A stretch of DNA of 64,000 nucleotides from assembly GCA_964599375.1 (NCBI GenBank), contig CAZREW010000003.1, positions 124,001 to 188,000 of the forward strand, in the 5' to 3' direction. Below are positions 37,301-45,620 of this stretch, piece after piece (the stretch's first letter is position 1; every line of letters begins with the position of its first letter). The stretch is from JAUWCL01 sp964599375 (lineage in GTDB: Bacteria; Krumholzibacteriota; Krumholzibacteriia; Krumholzibacteriales; Krumholzibacteriaceae). Under the pieces are notes generated by a model that saw only the letters and a list, made by a program, of their open reading frames with translations, ran no database searches and was not told where the DNA came from. A program made the position numbers and the translations under genes.

Positions 37301-39448
37301 GCAGAAGTAGAGTTACTTTCGTTTGACGTGACGTTCACTGACGGGCTGGGCCAGCCGGTGCATGTAGCCGATGTCGCCTCGAGAGTCCTGCTGGAGGATG
37401 AGACGATGATCGTCTTCTCATGTGATACGGCCGATTCGACCAGTTCGTCCATCACGCTCACACCTTCTACGCGTATAATCATGGATCCCCCGGCGGTCAA
37501 GACGTTGAGATTCTCTCTGGATGTATCCGATACAGCACCGGCATCAGAATTCAGGGCAAGCATCCTTTCGGCTGCCGACCTACGGATAGCAGATGTGAAC
37601 AGCGGCCAGGAAGTTGCTTACGGCGGAACCCTGTTCCCTTGGAATACCAATACGGTGTCACTGAAGGATCCGGTCACCGAGCTGAGCGTGGACCTTGTCT
37701 CTACCCTTCCGCCTGCCGTAAACAGGGGACAGTCAGGAATCGAGGCTTTCGATCTTCTGCTCACCAGCAAAGGAGGATCTTCCGCTTCCGATATAAGTAT
37801 CTCCTCGATCCGTTTTACCACAAAGAACGGTTCTGGTGAAGCGGCGCATCCGGGAGGAGTCCTCAGAAAATTCAGGCTGGAAGACGATCTCGGGTTCGGC
37901 TATTTCACGGCTCAGACTTTCCCTTCACCGGACGGCATCCTGTGTGAATTCGAGCCGGAACTCCGAGTATCACCCGGTATGCCAGTGGCTCTAAAGGCGC
38001 GGATAGACTGTCTGGATGAACCGGTGGAAACGGTTTTCTCGATTCATCTTGCTGATTCACTCGAAGTGGCGGCCCGAGATGTGAATTCGGGCAAGCCCGT
38101 TGAGATACTCGCTGGAGACGTGGGGGGGACTTTCCCGATGAACGCCGGACCTGCCTATTTTTCCGATCCCTTGAGCGGATTTTCGGTCAGCGGGGCGGGA
38201 AACCTGCCGGCAAGTATTATTGCCGGGATGAGCGGGATCGATGCGGTTGCGCTGACGCTTTCACACACTGGATCGACCGGTGAGTCCAGGGCGACAATCT
38301 CTGGAATCTCAATGAGGGTGCTCGACCAGTCGAGTCACGGGCTTGCGCCGAGGAACTATTTTGACGGAATCCATGTATTCGTGGCCGATACTCTGGCTGG
38401 ATCTCTGTTTATAACGGCAGCGGATACGTCATCTTCGATGGCTCTTCATCTCGATGCACCACTGTTTCTTGATGCGGGCGAGTCTGTGGTACTCGTGCTG
38501 AGATGCGATATCTCTTACGGTGCGGTGCCCGGGATCTTTCAACTGATGATCGGCGAAGGAGGATTCGACATAGGTGACGCGACCGACGGGGAGAGGTTCA
38601 ATATGGTCGAGGGCGAGTTCCCGATGACAAGCGGGCTCTGCAGGATCGTGCTGCCTGCGGAATCGGTCGGGTTCCGCGCGGATCCGATGCTTTCGGAAAA
38701 CGCGGCGTCAGGTGCCGATGTGCGGGTGTTCGACGCGCACTTCGAGTTTAACGGGATCCCCGGCGGTTCAGATGTACTTGTGGAGAGCATCAGGCTGGAG
38801 ATCCTCGATGAGCGGGGCGTCGTATCCGATCCTTCGATTATAATCGAGTCAGTCAGATTCGATAACGATCAAGGCGAGATCCCTTCAGGCGCAGTCATGG
38901 ATGCCTCAGGTATCACTGCATCACTCGACGATCCGTACCCTGTGTCCGACGGTGCCCCTCTCGATTTTTCGATCTATCTTTCTCTCAGGGGAGATGACGG
39001 ATCGAGGGCTTTCTCGGTAAGGATAGGCGCCGCATCGGATATCTCCTGCAGAGACGAGGTGACAGGCGGACCAGTGACCGTCGAAGCGATGCCCGAAAGC
39101 GCGTTTCCGTTTGTGACTTCGAGGACTGCGCTTCTTGCCGCTTCCATAAAGGAATCATTCTCTAACTACCCGAACCCCTTCGTACCTGCAAGAGGCGTGA
39201 CCAGAGTCACATTCTATCTCCCGGAGCCCGCCATCGTCTCGCTGGAGCTGTACACTATACTCGGCGATCTCGTCACCAATCTTGTCAGCGACAGGAGGAT
39301 GGATGCGGGATTGCATCAGGATATCACATGGGACGGCCGGAACGGCCTCGGAGAACCGGTGGCGAGTGGAGTCTACCTGATGGTGCTGAAAACAAATGGC
39401 GTCGGCGGGAAAGAGACTTTCAGAAGAAAGGTATCCCTTATCCGATGA
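31364..39448 (+). CDS. giant secreted multidomain protein with FlgD-like C-terminal domain
   Basis: About 2,690 residues. A hydrophobic export segment (SFAAALLLIVFSSFPVYS) lies about 45-65 residues from the TTG used here; ATG codons at 31403 and 31409 or a TTG near 31442 are alternative starts. A jellyroll-like region and beta-rich repeats of about 160-400 residues follow. The repeats carry W.DDGDG.F motifs near residues 1107, 1263, 1422 and 1577, and SGNDGP loops, perhaps binding calcium. The end (NYPNPFVPARGVTRVTFYL ... ASGVYLMVL) is a FlgD-like/T9SS-like sorting domain. Nothing identifies an enzyme; a surface or matrix role is inferred. The stop overlaps the next gene (ATGA). Confidence 0.85.
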   Translation: MRRAAGTNRILLIMIMLCKYIYCRDILRSAGRIFTAARSKSFAAALLLIVFSSFPVYSSSLPADPADSGEDRRMLSLAGDLVIESLSCPFDTVILEQAGIPVSVRLGNTSGTSIVVMLVQLIFSENYAGDRNMDYVVTGDVTPEVTIPSGGSVDLELFAEVDKDAVTGRKINIDAYAFGKRLDNLESVSDSTSSETAFDRFDSVSFTGNNGSIDWETPWQEQGGEDDGPGEGAVTVRASPVPAMGLSLSIGGTSFAGGIGAVREADLTWASQARLAFNWMRDSAAGLIGTSIRVQVSSDGIGWHDLQVIGEGFDSTPYISSFDITPYISPDTRIRFITASAGTGRAYFDNVIVNYTTESGAHSWTVLAEGLTSIFALFDTRMTADRSDDSLIVLQAGDVFQLDSDYHVADGAQLAEIPFEKSARYRLVIQLHSFTDWDWEPKETGQGSLSLGDPSQGIGRLSAPRPGVPEFLLSETLISDEELDNVDFVIGATKKLDPPRPWNMLTDPWADPEIDDGKLGEYGALIYGLDPARWHIDCRDGGKHWEVTGNCEKETYYFFETWFTPDLEWSHGDDADVQLSIDGHDGHGDIPGLHAHFRMIDDDIAGPVIRDFTPELVRIGETFGIYCRINDPSGVFDDATGSSGQGVYLIWDTDGDLDNGHNEVQMSLVADDLYVTDTDLSGFTEGEEIVYEVFAHDDDSDTGPGDRSLTVSSKQYISVLGSVALFDAINSLWPVYVYPAEQSVEFYIDLINPNPGDMRLSTSSFMMLTDGADTLRAFLSNETLLAGGVTGIPLRFESADIPGSFHSPDTVDIILSMEGLYDGSTAYSQVWKASYTNRLVILGPKVHFDASAVGSSVAHPGDRLVELLRMEVSCESMTAITLDSLTISDLGPVSSRSVAARSGNIEALRLYRQASPAGASGILREASEKKLEGSPGDVSGDRVYSTDGRVLLSDRPFDQSDSLIAVSSVENGTAVFVMAGGLQLGAWEAAYYYVVADIDSFEAVDGDPLIYGIDSPDSVHISGNSSISLVDDPLVSAGTPVIDGFMSFQASLVPDVSDTLYSGDEYAVIMIVDIPANGAVADILSGLSIVNYGNSAAKDVLESVVLWADDGDGVFSNYADAFEGYFQYTGDMFELTGLSIPVISGQRLFVTARIGYGFTTPLSLKMGIPRYGVEYVSGNDGPLERTIVPLLPKVLIRREFIRVESLLSPVELPPVRPGDMAAELMAVRLTNITLGPVDIDSMRVTGAADLFECEAAKEVRLHLDDGDGIFEAASDLALDSGLVSAGTCIFSNTNISIDEDEAVTMFVTADLDSMLTPDGDTLSVGIMSADDIYISASTSGPWDVDGIFPAGALNPRITDGMLSHQLALFPGSDSTVTGSMEDIQILDVKIPGNGCVDDTLGAISVVNLGTAGDPHIDRVLLWTDDGDGTFDPVSDDSIAVLNSLVPRTWGASGLSVPLDGTAGTRFFVTVDLVDGFGSGATIRAGIPRMGIEVFSGNDGPIDQGVSDENTIVIPIPDRVTFFASSLGNKRVHAGDEDLLNMVIGAYNSYDEPRTLGSIVLLQGGTARNSEISKVKAWVDSDENGLFDPELDGLLLEVEPAGILIPLEGLDFLIDPLQSGLLFITYTLPSSGVRDSVSIDMYIPDASLVGFEGNDIVVEGDFPLNSAGIDLTDGMTAAQVELIPVGGGRVSPGDPDVPCISMKIPCNGSEIDSLRGISIRNTGSCQPGIDISNLRLWIESGGTSGSFDEGEEIPLDLLVWDGSGWSSISGFSVPVDCAGLTVHVTADFAASAVDGRTLRACVPINGVDMSSGNDGPVDVEIVSGEEILVTTVPLLAGFEPLGKVTRGQTFEVLLEVSNVSDTVLTAVEPDSFSWAGDGSITLVSGPVPVNLNLPGAGSSAFTWTFRADSPGTEIFRARAMETGGSAISWFELSDTLLIEEIPDFVNVTLDDLSPVSLNRGHEDATLFEIMLIYGSACSGCAEVELLSFDVTFTDGLGQPVHVADVASRVLLEDETMIVFSCDTADSTSSSITLTPSTRIIMDPPAVKTLRFSLDVSDTAPASEFRASILSAADLRIADVNSGQEVAYGGTLFPWNTNTVSLKDPVTELSVDLVSTLPPAVNRGQSGIEAFDLLLTSKGGSSASDISISSIRFTTKNGSGEAAHPGGVLRKFRLEDDLGFGYFTAQTFPSPDGILCEFEPELRVSPGMPVALKARIDCLDEPVETVFSIHLADSLEVAARDVNSGKPVEILAGDVGGTFPMNAGPAYFSDPLSGFSVSGAGNLPASIIAGMSGIDAVALTLSHTGSTGESRATISGISMRVLDQSSHGLAPRNYFDGIHVFVADTLAGSLFITAADTSSSMALHLDAPLFLDAGESVVLVLRCDISYGAVPGIFQLMIGEGGFDIGDATDGERFNMVEGEFPMTSGLCRIVLPAESVGFRADPMLSENAASGADVRVFDAHFEFNGIPGGSDVLVESIRLEILDERGVVSDPSIIIESVRFDNDQGEIPSGAVMDASGITASLDDPYPVSDGAPLDFSIYLSLRGDDGSRAFSVRIGAASDISCRDEVTGGPVTVEAMPESAFPFVTSRTALLAASIKESFSNYPNPFVPARGVTRVTFYLPEPAIVSLELYTILGDLVTNLVSDRRMDAGLHQDITWDGRNGLGEPVASGVYLMVLKTNGVGGKETFRRKVSLIR

Positions 39449-41442
39449 GGCAGGTGACCCGCATAACGATCCTCGTACTGATCCTCTTGCGGTCTGTGGC
39501 GGCGAACGCCTCAGATGTGTCAGGCGGGACCCTGAGCCCTTTCGCCCTGGGCACTGGAGGCAGGAGCATCGCTATGGGCAGAGCATCCGCCGCGGTCTGG
39601 GGAGGATCCTGTGCCCTCATCTGGAACCCTGCTGGAATGGAAAACATCGAGCGCGCGGAAATAAGTCTTTTTCACACCCCCCTCCTCGATAAAGACGCTT
39701 CATATTATTCAGCCATCGGATCCTATCCTTTCCTTGACGCAGGGACGATTTCTTTTGGCATTCTTCAGCTCGGAATCAACGGTATAGAGGTAAGGGACGA
39801 AGACAACCTTATATCCGGCCCCGATCTCAGTGTCAGGCAGTCAAGATACCTTGCCGGCTATTCGAGAAGCCTGTATGGAAGGCTGACTGGCGGATTGACG
39901 CTTAAACTCGACAGGTTTGAAGAGGGCTCATATTCGGCCAGCGGTTTCGGGGCCGATATCGGATTCGGTTACCAGAGAAGTATGGATACGGACGCGATCG
40001 ACGGGATCGCGTTTGGGATGACTCTTTTTAACATGCTTGAACCAAGCATGAGACTCGCTGAGGAGGAATCTGGCGATCCTAGAGGAGTAAGAGCCGGGAT
40101 CGCGATATGGGGTCCATTTCCAGGAAATCTGAACGACCGGCTGCTGCTGGCTTTCGACCTGGAAGATACAAGACTGAGCGAGACCGGGATCCATGCCGGC
40201 GTCGAGTACGGCCTGGAGCCGTATGTGTCCATCCGGGGCGGGTATGATGATGGCGATCCGACATTCGGCCTGGGCTTCAGATTCGCGACTGTCTCCCTTG
40301 ATTACGCCTTCAGGACGAGCGACCTGGAGAGCTACCACCTCTTCTCCCTGACGGTGGGTTTCGGCGCGACGAGGACCCGGAGACTCGAGGAGCGCCAGGC
40401 CGCCAGGGAGCGGGAGATAAGAGAACAGATCGACATGGAGATAGCGCATTTCGAGGAAAATTTTGTCGAGGGCTCCATCCATGAGGCTGAAGCGTCAAAA
40501 TCTGAAGGACGGTTCGAAGATGCGGCGGCCCTCTTCGACAAGGTGCTCATGATGGACCCCGGTAATGAAGAGGCAAAAAGGGGTAAAAGCGAGGCGGAAT
40601 TCCGTGCCCGCCTGGTCCATGCGGATTCACTCTACGAAAAAGGGGATTACGCGGGCGCCCTGCTGATCTTCAGAAGCCTTTCAGCGCGGCAGGGAAGCGA
40701 AGACCTGACGCAGAAGATATCGTCATGCGAGAGGATGATATCGCGTGCCGACGACCGAAGAGTGATGGTCGAGAGCATGTTTGAGCGAGGGCTCGAGCTC
40801 TACTCCGACAGGCAATGGGCAGAGTCCGCCGCCGCGTTCAGAGGGGTCCTCGGATTCGTGCCTCAGCATGAACTTGCCGCGGGATACCTGCAGAAATCAG
40901 TTGGAAAGATCGAAGATGAGCGGGAGAGGACCATGCTCAGGATAGATGAGCTTACAGCAGCCGGCCGTTATGGAGAGTCGATCGAGTTGATACAAGCCGG
41001 GGCCGAAAGCTATGGCAACGTCGAAGAATTAGAATCGAGGCTTGCAAGAGTCCGCCAGCTGCAGGCAGATGCCGCGCGCATGAGGAATACGGTTCGACCT
41101 GAACCAGCTTCAGAGCATCGCGAACCCTCAGCTGAAGAGCTCGAGCATATCCGGCCGATTTATGAGAGCGGAGCATCTTGTTTCAGGGATGGGAAATTCG
41201 ACAAGGCGGTATCCGAGTGGGAGCCGGTATGGGAAGACTACCCTGACTACGAGAACCTGGCCGATTACCTTGTCAAGGCCTATCAGTACTGGGGCATGGA
41301 ACTATATACGAAACACAGGTACGAGGAGGCGCTGGAGGTATGGGAGCGGATCCTGAGGGTCGACAGCGAGAATGAAAAAGCACTGAGATATATCAGGAGG
41401 ACCAAGGAGGAACTTGAAAGGCTGGAAAGCCTTACCAGATAA
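39445..41442 (+). CDS. PorV-like outer-membrane barrel fused to TPR repeats
   Basis: The 665-residue protein begins with a signal peptide (ITILVLILLRSVAANA) and a PorV/UPF0164-like barrel: LGTGGRSIAMGRASAAVWGG...WNPAGM is characteristic, and about 310 residues of alternating beta strands follow. A charged helix (about 330-360) leads to at least five TPR-like units (for instance EASKSEGRFEDAAALFDKVL, YEKGDYAGALLIFRSL, YTKHRYEEALEVWERIL). PorV family members serve type IX secretion. The ATG overlaps the stop of the giant secreted protein, so it may help export or anchor that protein, with TPRs in the periplasm. The fusion is unusual. Confidence 0.82.
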   Translation: MRQVTRITILVLILLRSVAANASDVSGGTLSPFALGTGGRSIAMGRASAAVWGGSCALIWNPAGMENIERAEISLFHTPLLDKDASYYSAIGSYPFLDAGTISFGILQLGINGIEVRDEDNLISGPDLSVRQSRYLAGYSRSLYGRLTGGLTLKLDRFEEGSYSASGFGADIGFGYQRSMDTDAIDGIAFGMTLFNMLEPSMRLAEEESGDPRGVRAGIAIWGPFPGNLNDRLLLAFDLEDTRLSETGIHAGVEYGLEPYVSIRGGYDDGDPTFGLGFRFATVSLDYAFRTSDLESYHLFSLTVGFGATRTRRLEERQAAREREIREQIDMEIAHFEENFVEGSIHEAEASKSEGRFEDAAALFDKVLMMDPGNEEAKRGKSEAEFRARLVHADSLYEKGDYAGALLIFRSLSARQGSEDLTQKISSCERMISRADDRRVMVESMFERGLELYSDRQWAESAAAFRGVLGFVPQHELAAGYLQKSVGKIEDERERTMLRIDELTAAGRYGESIELIQAGAESYGNVEELESRLARVRQLQADAARMRNTVRPEPASEHREPSAEELEHIRPIYESGASCFRDGKFDKAVSEWEPVWEDYPDYENLADYLVKAYQYWGMELYTKHRYEEALEVWERILRVDSENEKALRYIRRTKEELERLESLTR

Positions 41443-41451
41443 AGGGTGGAG

Positions 41452-43002
41452 ATGAACAGGTCACTTAGCCTTAAACTGCAGATAACGCTGCTCGCGATCA
41501 TTCTAGTGGCCGGCCTGGTCGCTACATTCTCGTGGAATATCGCGAGCGTGGAAAGAAGGATCATCAGGGCGGAGATGATCGAGAAGATCATCCTTGTAGG
41601 ACGCAACCTCGCCCTGACCTATGCGAAACCTATGCTGCACACAGACCCTGAGTTCGAACTTCATCCACACATCTCGAGTGTACTTGCAAACAGGTCTGAT
41701 ATCGAATCGATAACGGTCGTCGATCTGGAAGGAAAGATAAAAGGGCACAAGGACCTGAGGCTTATAGATACTGTATTCAGGCTGCCCGAGGGGCTCGGGG
41801 TCCCGGATGACGTGCCGGATCTTCTCACCGGTGAACAGCTGAAGGAAAACGACGGTCTGTTCGAGTTCTCCACGATTATTGCCGATCAGGGCGAATCGAT
41901 AGGGACAGTACACGTGAACTATTCCAAGAAAGATCTTCACGCCGCGCTTGACGGGATAAGAAACAGGACGATAAGGATCGGTATCATCGCCATGATAGCG
42001 GGCTCCATGGTCTCACTTCTACTCGCATTCCATGTGACAAGGCCGGTGAGCCGGCTGACCGAGGGAGTGCAGAAGATCGGTGAGGGACATCTCGATACCA
42101 GGATAAGGATAAGGTCCGTAAAGGAAATCCAGACACTTGCAGATACGTTCAACAGTATGGCGGAAAATCTCGAGAAGAACAGAGATGCTATCCGCGAGAA
42201 GGAGAGAGTCGACAGGGAACTCGAGATCGCCAGAGAGATCCAGAAAACACTTCTGCCTGAACGCATCCCTGAGATCGACAGCCTGCAGATAGATGCTTTT
42301 TACGATCCCGCTGCCCAGGTGGGAGGGGATTATTTCGATATCATACAGACCGGTCAGGGAAGATACCTCTTTGTCGTAGGCGACGTCGCGGGAAAGGGAG
42401 TCCCAGGCCTGGTGGTAATGGCTATGACGAGAATAATGGTCCGTGATCTGGCGATGAGGGGAGAGAACCCTGTAAAACTGCTCAGGCATCTGAATATCCT
42501 TCTCAGGAAGGATGTGAAGAACAATCTCTTTGTCACCCTGTTCTGCGGCATTCTCGATACGCAACGCAATACATTCGAATTCGCGAGCGCGGCTCATATG
42601 CCGCTTTGCTTCTACAGAAGATCCGAATCCAGGGTGCTCGAGTTCGGAACAAGGGCAAAGCCGCTCGGTCTTTTTGAGGACAACATCTTTTCACAGGGCC
42701 TCGAAGAGCATAGCGTTACCCTGGAGCCGGGAGACCTGTTCTTTCAATATACGGACGGTCTTAACGAGGCGCATGATTCATCCGGTGAGGAATACGGGAT
42801 CGTCCGCATCAGGGAAGCGGTTGAACGTTACGCCCGGGAAGGCGCTCAAGCAGTGCTCAGAGGTGTAAGAAACGAACTGGATACTTTCCGGGGCGATACG
42901 CCGATGGGAGACGATCTTACTCTTCTGGCTGTAAGCCTTGATTACGCTGACAGGGACAATGTAGACAAATCCGTTCGTGAAAGAGTAATCGATAATCTTT
43001 GA
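41452..43002 (+). CDS. membrane-bound RsbU-like PP2C phosphatase with HAMP domain
   Basis: This 516-residue protein has a transmembrane helix at the N-terminus (ITLLAIILVAGLVATFSW), an extracytoplasmic sensor region of about 130 residues, a second helix (IGIIAMIAGSMVSLLLAFHV), a HAMP linker and a SpoIIE/RsbU PP2C domain. Metal-binding acidic residues appear in VGGDYFDI (about residue 290), VGDVAGKGVPG and GDDLTLLAV. Such phosphatases dephosphorylate STAS antagonists in partner-switching systems. The gene is ten bases after the barrel gene and upstream of a fused kinase-STAS gene, its probable substrate. A GTG six bases earlier is an alternative start. Confidence 0.88.
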   Translation: MNRSLSLKLQITLLAIILVAGLVATFSWNIASVERRIIRAEMIEKIILVGRNLALTYAKPMLHTDPEFELHPHISSVLANRSDIESITVVDLEGKIKGHKDLRLIDTVFRLPEGLGVPDDVPDLLTGEQLKENDGLFEFSTIIADQGESIGTVHVNYSKKDLHAALDGIRNRTIRIGIIAMIAGSMVSLLLAFHVTRPVSRLTEGVQKIGEGHLDTRIRIRSVKEIQTLADTFNSMAENLEKNRDAIREKERVDRELEIAREIQKTLLPERIPEIDSLQIDAFYDPAAQVGGDYFDIIQTGQGRYLFVVGDVAGKGVPGLVVMAMTRIMVRDLAMRGENPVKLLRHLNILLRKDVKNNLFVTLFCGILDTQRNTFEFASAAHMPLCFYRRSESRVLEFGTRAKPLGLFEDNIFSQGLEEHSVTLEPGDLFFQYTDGLNEAHDSSGEEYGIVRIREAVERYAREGAQAVLRGVRNELDTFRGDTPMGDDLTLLAVSLDYADRDNVDKSVRERVIDNL

Positions 43003-43024
43003 TCAAGAGGAGAGTTACAGAACA

Positions 43025-44119
43025 ATGTTTATCGAGGACTTTGACATCAAGAAGGGCAGACTGGCAGTCAGGTGCGGAGCGGAGGAATTATCAGATATTC
43101 CAGGATACATCACGACTCTCATCATTGTGGCGGAGGAGTGCGGTTTCGGGACCCTTGTGATCAGGCATCCCGGCGGGATTCCTTCCGACAAATACAGAAT
43201 CATAGATATGTTCATCGAGAGAAATACCTGGATCAGTCTAAATGAGATAGTCGAAAGCGATGAAGCAGGAATGCCGATCTTCACCACTATAACTCGAAAC
43301 GATCACTTTCTATTTCTGCGGGAAAACGACTCCGACAGCGTCTATTCGATTCTAATACCAGCGAAGGAGGAAAGTGTCGATCTGGCCGCGAGAACGGCTT
43401 ATCTGGTAGCTAATGTCATGGGATTCCCCGGCTCGACCGCGTACGAAATCAGGTTCGGTGTTTACGAGATACTTATGAACGTCATCGAACACAACTATCG
43501 CGCGGAGGACAATGAATGGGTCCAGATCCAGTTAGAAAGAAAGGACAGGAGTCTGTCAGTGTCCATCATCGATACTAATAAAGAATTCGATCCTACAAGC
43601 GCGAGGGAGTTCGATCTGGAGAAGTTCATATCAAGCGGAAAACGAAGGGGCCTCGGATTGATCCTGATGAAAAAGATGTACGAGTCCTTCAGATACGAAC
43701 GTAAGAACGGTCTAAACAGGGTAGTATTTAACAGTTCGATCCCGTTTGACTTGGACGGAGAAAGGAAAAATGAGATGCCATCGATGAAAGTTGGTGAATT
43801 CGTCGATCTCGGCAACGGGATGACGAGGATAGAATTGAGCGGCGACCTCGATGCCAGGGGAGCGCTTGTTCTGGAAGAGCTTATGCAGAAGCTCTTGGAG
43901 AACAGGACATTCAAGGTGGTTCTGGACTTCGAAAAGGTGCCCTTCATCTCGAGCGCCGGGATCGGCATGCTGCTCGGCATGACATCGACACTTCGCGATG
44001 AGGGCGGGGAAGTCTGGCTCACGAGGACTTCTCAGCAGGTCCTGGCGGTATTCGCTCTTCTCAACCTGGATGACTTTTTCCTGTTGATGGACGAAGATCA
44101 GGCCGTTGTCCAGGAATAA
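43025..44119 (+). CDS. fused RsbW-type kinase and STAS-domain protein
   Basis: Of 364 residues, the first 115 or so are an unrecognised domain. Residues 120-240 resemble an RsbW/SpoIIAB ATPase, with N box E148-H156 (EILMNVIEH), a G1-like segment (IDTNKEFDP, not the usual DNG) and G2 GLGLILMKK near 209. Residues 255-364 are a STAS domain with the phosphorylatable S310 in FISSAGIGML. Normally kinase and STAS antagonist are separate partners, so here the switch is within one chain. The RsbU-like phosphatase upstream would remove the phosphate. No sigma factor lies in the window. It is 22 bases after the phosphatase gene. Confidence 0.85.
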   Translation: MFIEDFDIKKGRLAVRCGAEELSDIPGYITTLIIVAEECGFGTLVIRHPGGIPSDKYRIIDMFIERNTWISLNEIVESDEAGMPIFTTITRNDHFLFLRENDSDSVYSILIPAKEESVDLAARTAYLVANVMGFPGSTAYEIRFGVYEILMNVIEHNYRAEDNEWVQIQLERKDRSLSVSIIDTNKEFDPTSAREFDLEKFISSGKRRGLGLILMKKMYESFRYERKNGLNRVVFNSSIPFDLDGERKNEMPSMKVGEFVDLGNGMTRIELSGDLDARGALVLEELMQKLLENRTFKVVLDFEKVPFISSAGIGMLLGMTSTLRDEGGEVWLTRTSQQVLAVFALLNLDDFFLLMDEDQAVVQE

Positions 44120-44137
44120 AAGAGAAAGGTCCGTTGG

Positions 44138-45514
44138 ATGCCCGATATAGATCACAGATGTGTGACCGGGAAAGATTCTCTTTCGCAGGAGCTGGAGCGA
44201 AGGCTCGAAAAGATAAAGATCACCTTTGAGGCGCTCTTCAGGCTTTTCGAGAAGATCGGTACGACCTTCGATCTCGATACGATCATCAGGCTGCTTCTGA
44301 TGACCATAGTCGGGCAGCTTGGATTGAGGCGGATCGCATTTTTCCTAAGACTGGAGAAAAGCGACAGGCTCGAGCTCTACCATTCGATAGGTCTGGGTTC
44401 GAGTGCAGTCATCCCGGCATTTCAGGTGGATATGCGTTTTATAGAATGCCTTACCGGCGGGGACAGCATAGTCATTCTGGAAGACTTCCTGAAGTCATCG
44501 GGCAATGTGCAGGATGAGGACCGTGCAGCCGTAAAAGAGCTTGCTGAAGAAGGATTCAGCTATGCCTGCGGGCTCAGTGAAAGCGACCAGCTTGTCGGTA
44601 TGATGGTCTTCAGTAACAGGGTGAACGGTGACGGTTTTACTGAATTCGAACGAGAACTTCTCATAATGATGTCGAAGATAGCAGCGATAACGATACGAAA
44701 CGCCTTCCTTTACCAGTCGGTCATCAAGTCCAGGAGCGAACTCGAGAACTTCTCGAGGATGAAAAAAGAATTTATCAATCACACTTCGCATGAGCTGAGG
44801 ACCCCCCTCACGGTTCTGAGGAGCAGCCTCTGGTCAGTCGAGGGGGAGGGCGATGACGCGGTCCTTATGGAGATGGCCAGGGAATCGGTCCTGAGGCTGG
44901 AGGAAAAAGTGGAGATGATCCTTTCCCTCAACGACCTGGATGTGAACAATGATTTTATCGAGCCAGCGGTCGTGGAGATCTCCAGCCTGGTCGTCAGCGC
45001 GTGCAGGGAGTTTTCAGAGGAACTCAAGAATAAGGAGATAATTTTCAATATCTGTAACGGGATAGGGGAAAGGCACATCTCGGTCGATCCTTCGAGAATA
45101 AGGATGGCGATCCTCAGCATTCTCGATAACGCTGTAAGTGCCGTTGATTGCAAGGGCAGTGTCGACGTAAAGCTGACCGAATCTTTATCCGCACCGGATG
45201 AAAGCAGCGGGATAGAGATTACGGCGTGGGAAAGAGGCCATGAGCACCTGCCGGATATTCCTGGGGAGAAAGACGTAGTATCATGGGTAGTCATCCGAGT
45301 GCTGGATGACGGCAGAGGCATACCCGAGAACGAGATAGCCGACATAGGCAAGCCTTTTCAGCGCGCGTCGAACTCAGTGGACGGTGATGTCAAGGGGCTG
45401 GGAGTAGGGCTCTCCCTGGCCCACAAGATCGTAGCAGCCCATGGCGGACATATATACTGCCGAAGCACAGAGGGAGAGGGAGCCGAATTCTCCGTCTGGA
45501 TCCCCGATAGATAG
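44138..45514 (+). CDS. GAF-domain sensor histidine kinase
   Basis: This 458-residue cytoplasmic kinase has an N-terminal coiled region, a GAF domain (about 35-190), HisKA with H218 in NHTSHELRTPLTVL, and an ATPase domain with N-box-like MAILSILDNAVSAV, G1 DDGRGIPENE and G2 GLGVGLSLAHKI. It starts 18 bases after the kinase-STAS gene and closes the five-gene run that began with the giant secreted protein. No response regulator follows, so its partner is elsewhere. A stabilising hairpin for the plus strand was not seen after it. Confidence 0.88.
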   Translation: MPDIDHRCVTGKDSLSQELERRLEKIKITFEALFRLFEKIGTTFDLDTIIRLLLMTIVGQLGLRRIAFFLRLEKSDRLELYHSIGLGSSAVIPAFQVDMRFIECLTGGDSIVILEDFLKSSGNVQDEDRAAVKELAEEGFSYACGLSESDQLVGMMVFSNRVNGDGFTEFERELLIMMSKIAAITIRNAFLYQSVIKSRSELENFSRMKKEFINHTSHELRTPLTVLRSSLWSVEGEGDDAVLMEMARESVLRLEEKVEMILSLNDLDVNNDFIEPAVVEISSLVVSACREFSEELKNKEIIFNICNGIGERHISVDPSRIRMAILSILDNAVSAVDCKGSVDVKLTESLSAPDESSGIEITAWERGHEHLPDIPGEKDVVSWVVIRVLDDGRGIPENEIADIGKPFQRASNSVDGDVKGLGVGLSLAHKIVAAHGGHIYCRSTEGEGAEFSVWIPDR

Positions 45515-45565
45515 TGCCTCTCTTCGAACTGGGAGGCTCGTGCTTGCCACTGTCATGAGGATATG

Positions 45566-45591
45566 AAAAAACCAGCAGCGGATGCTGCCGG
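45566..45591 (-). terminator. terminator of citF
   Basis: On the minus strand an 8-bp stem with one G-U pair (45591-45584 with 45579-45572) and loop ATCC is followed by TTTTTT, 30 bases past the citF stop. Confidence 0.7.
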
Positions 45592-45620
45592 CTAATTTAT
45601 ACCTGAATCGCCAGTCCGGA

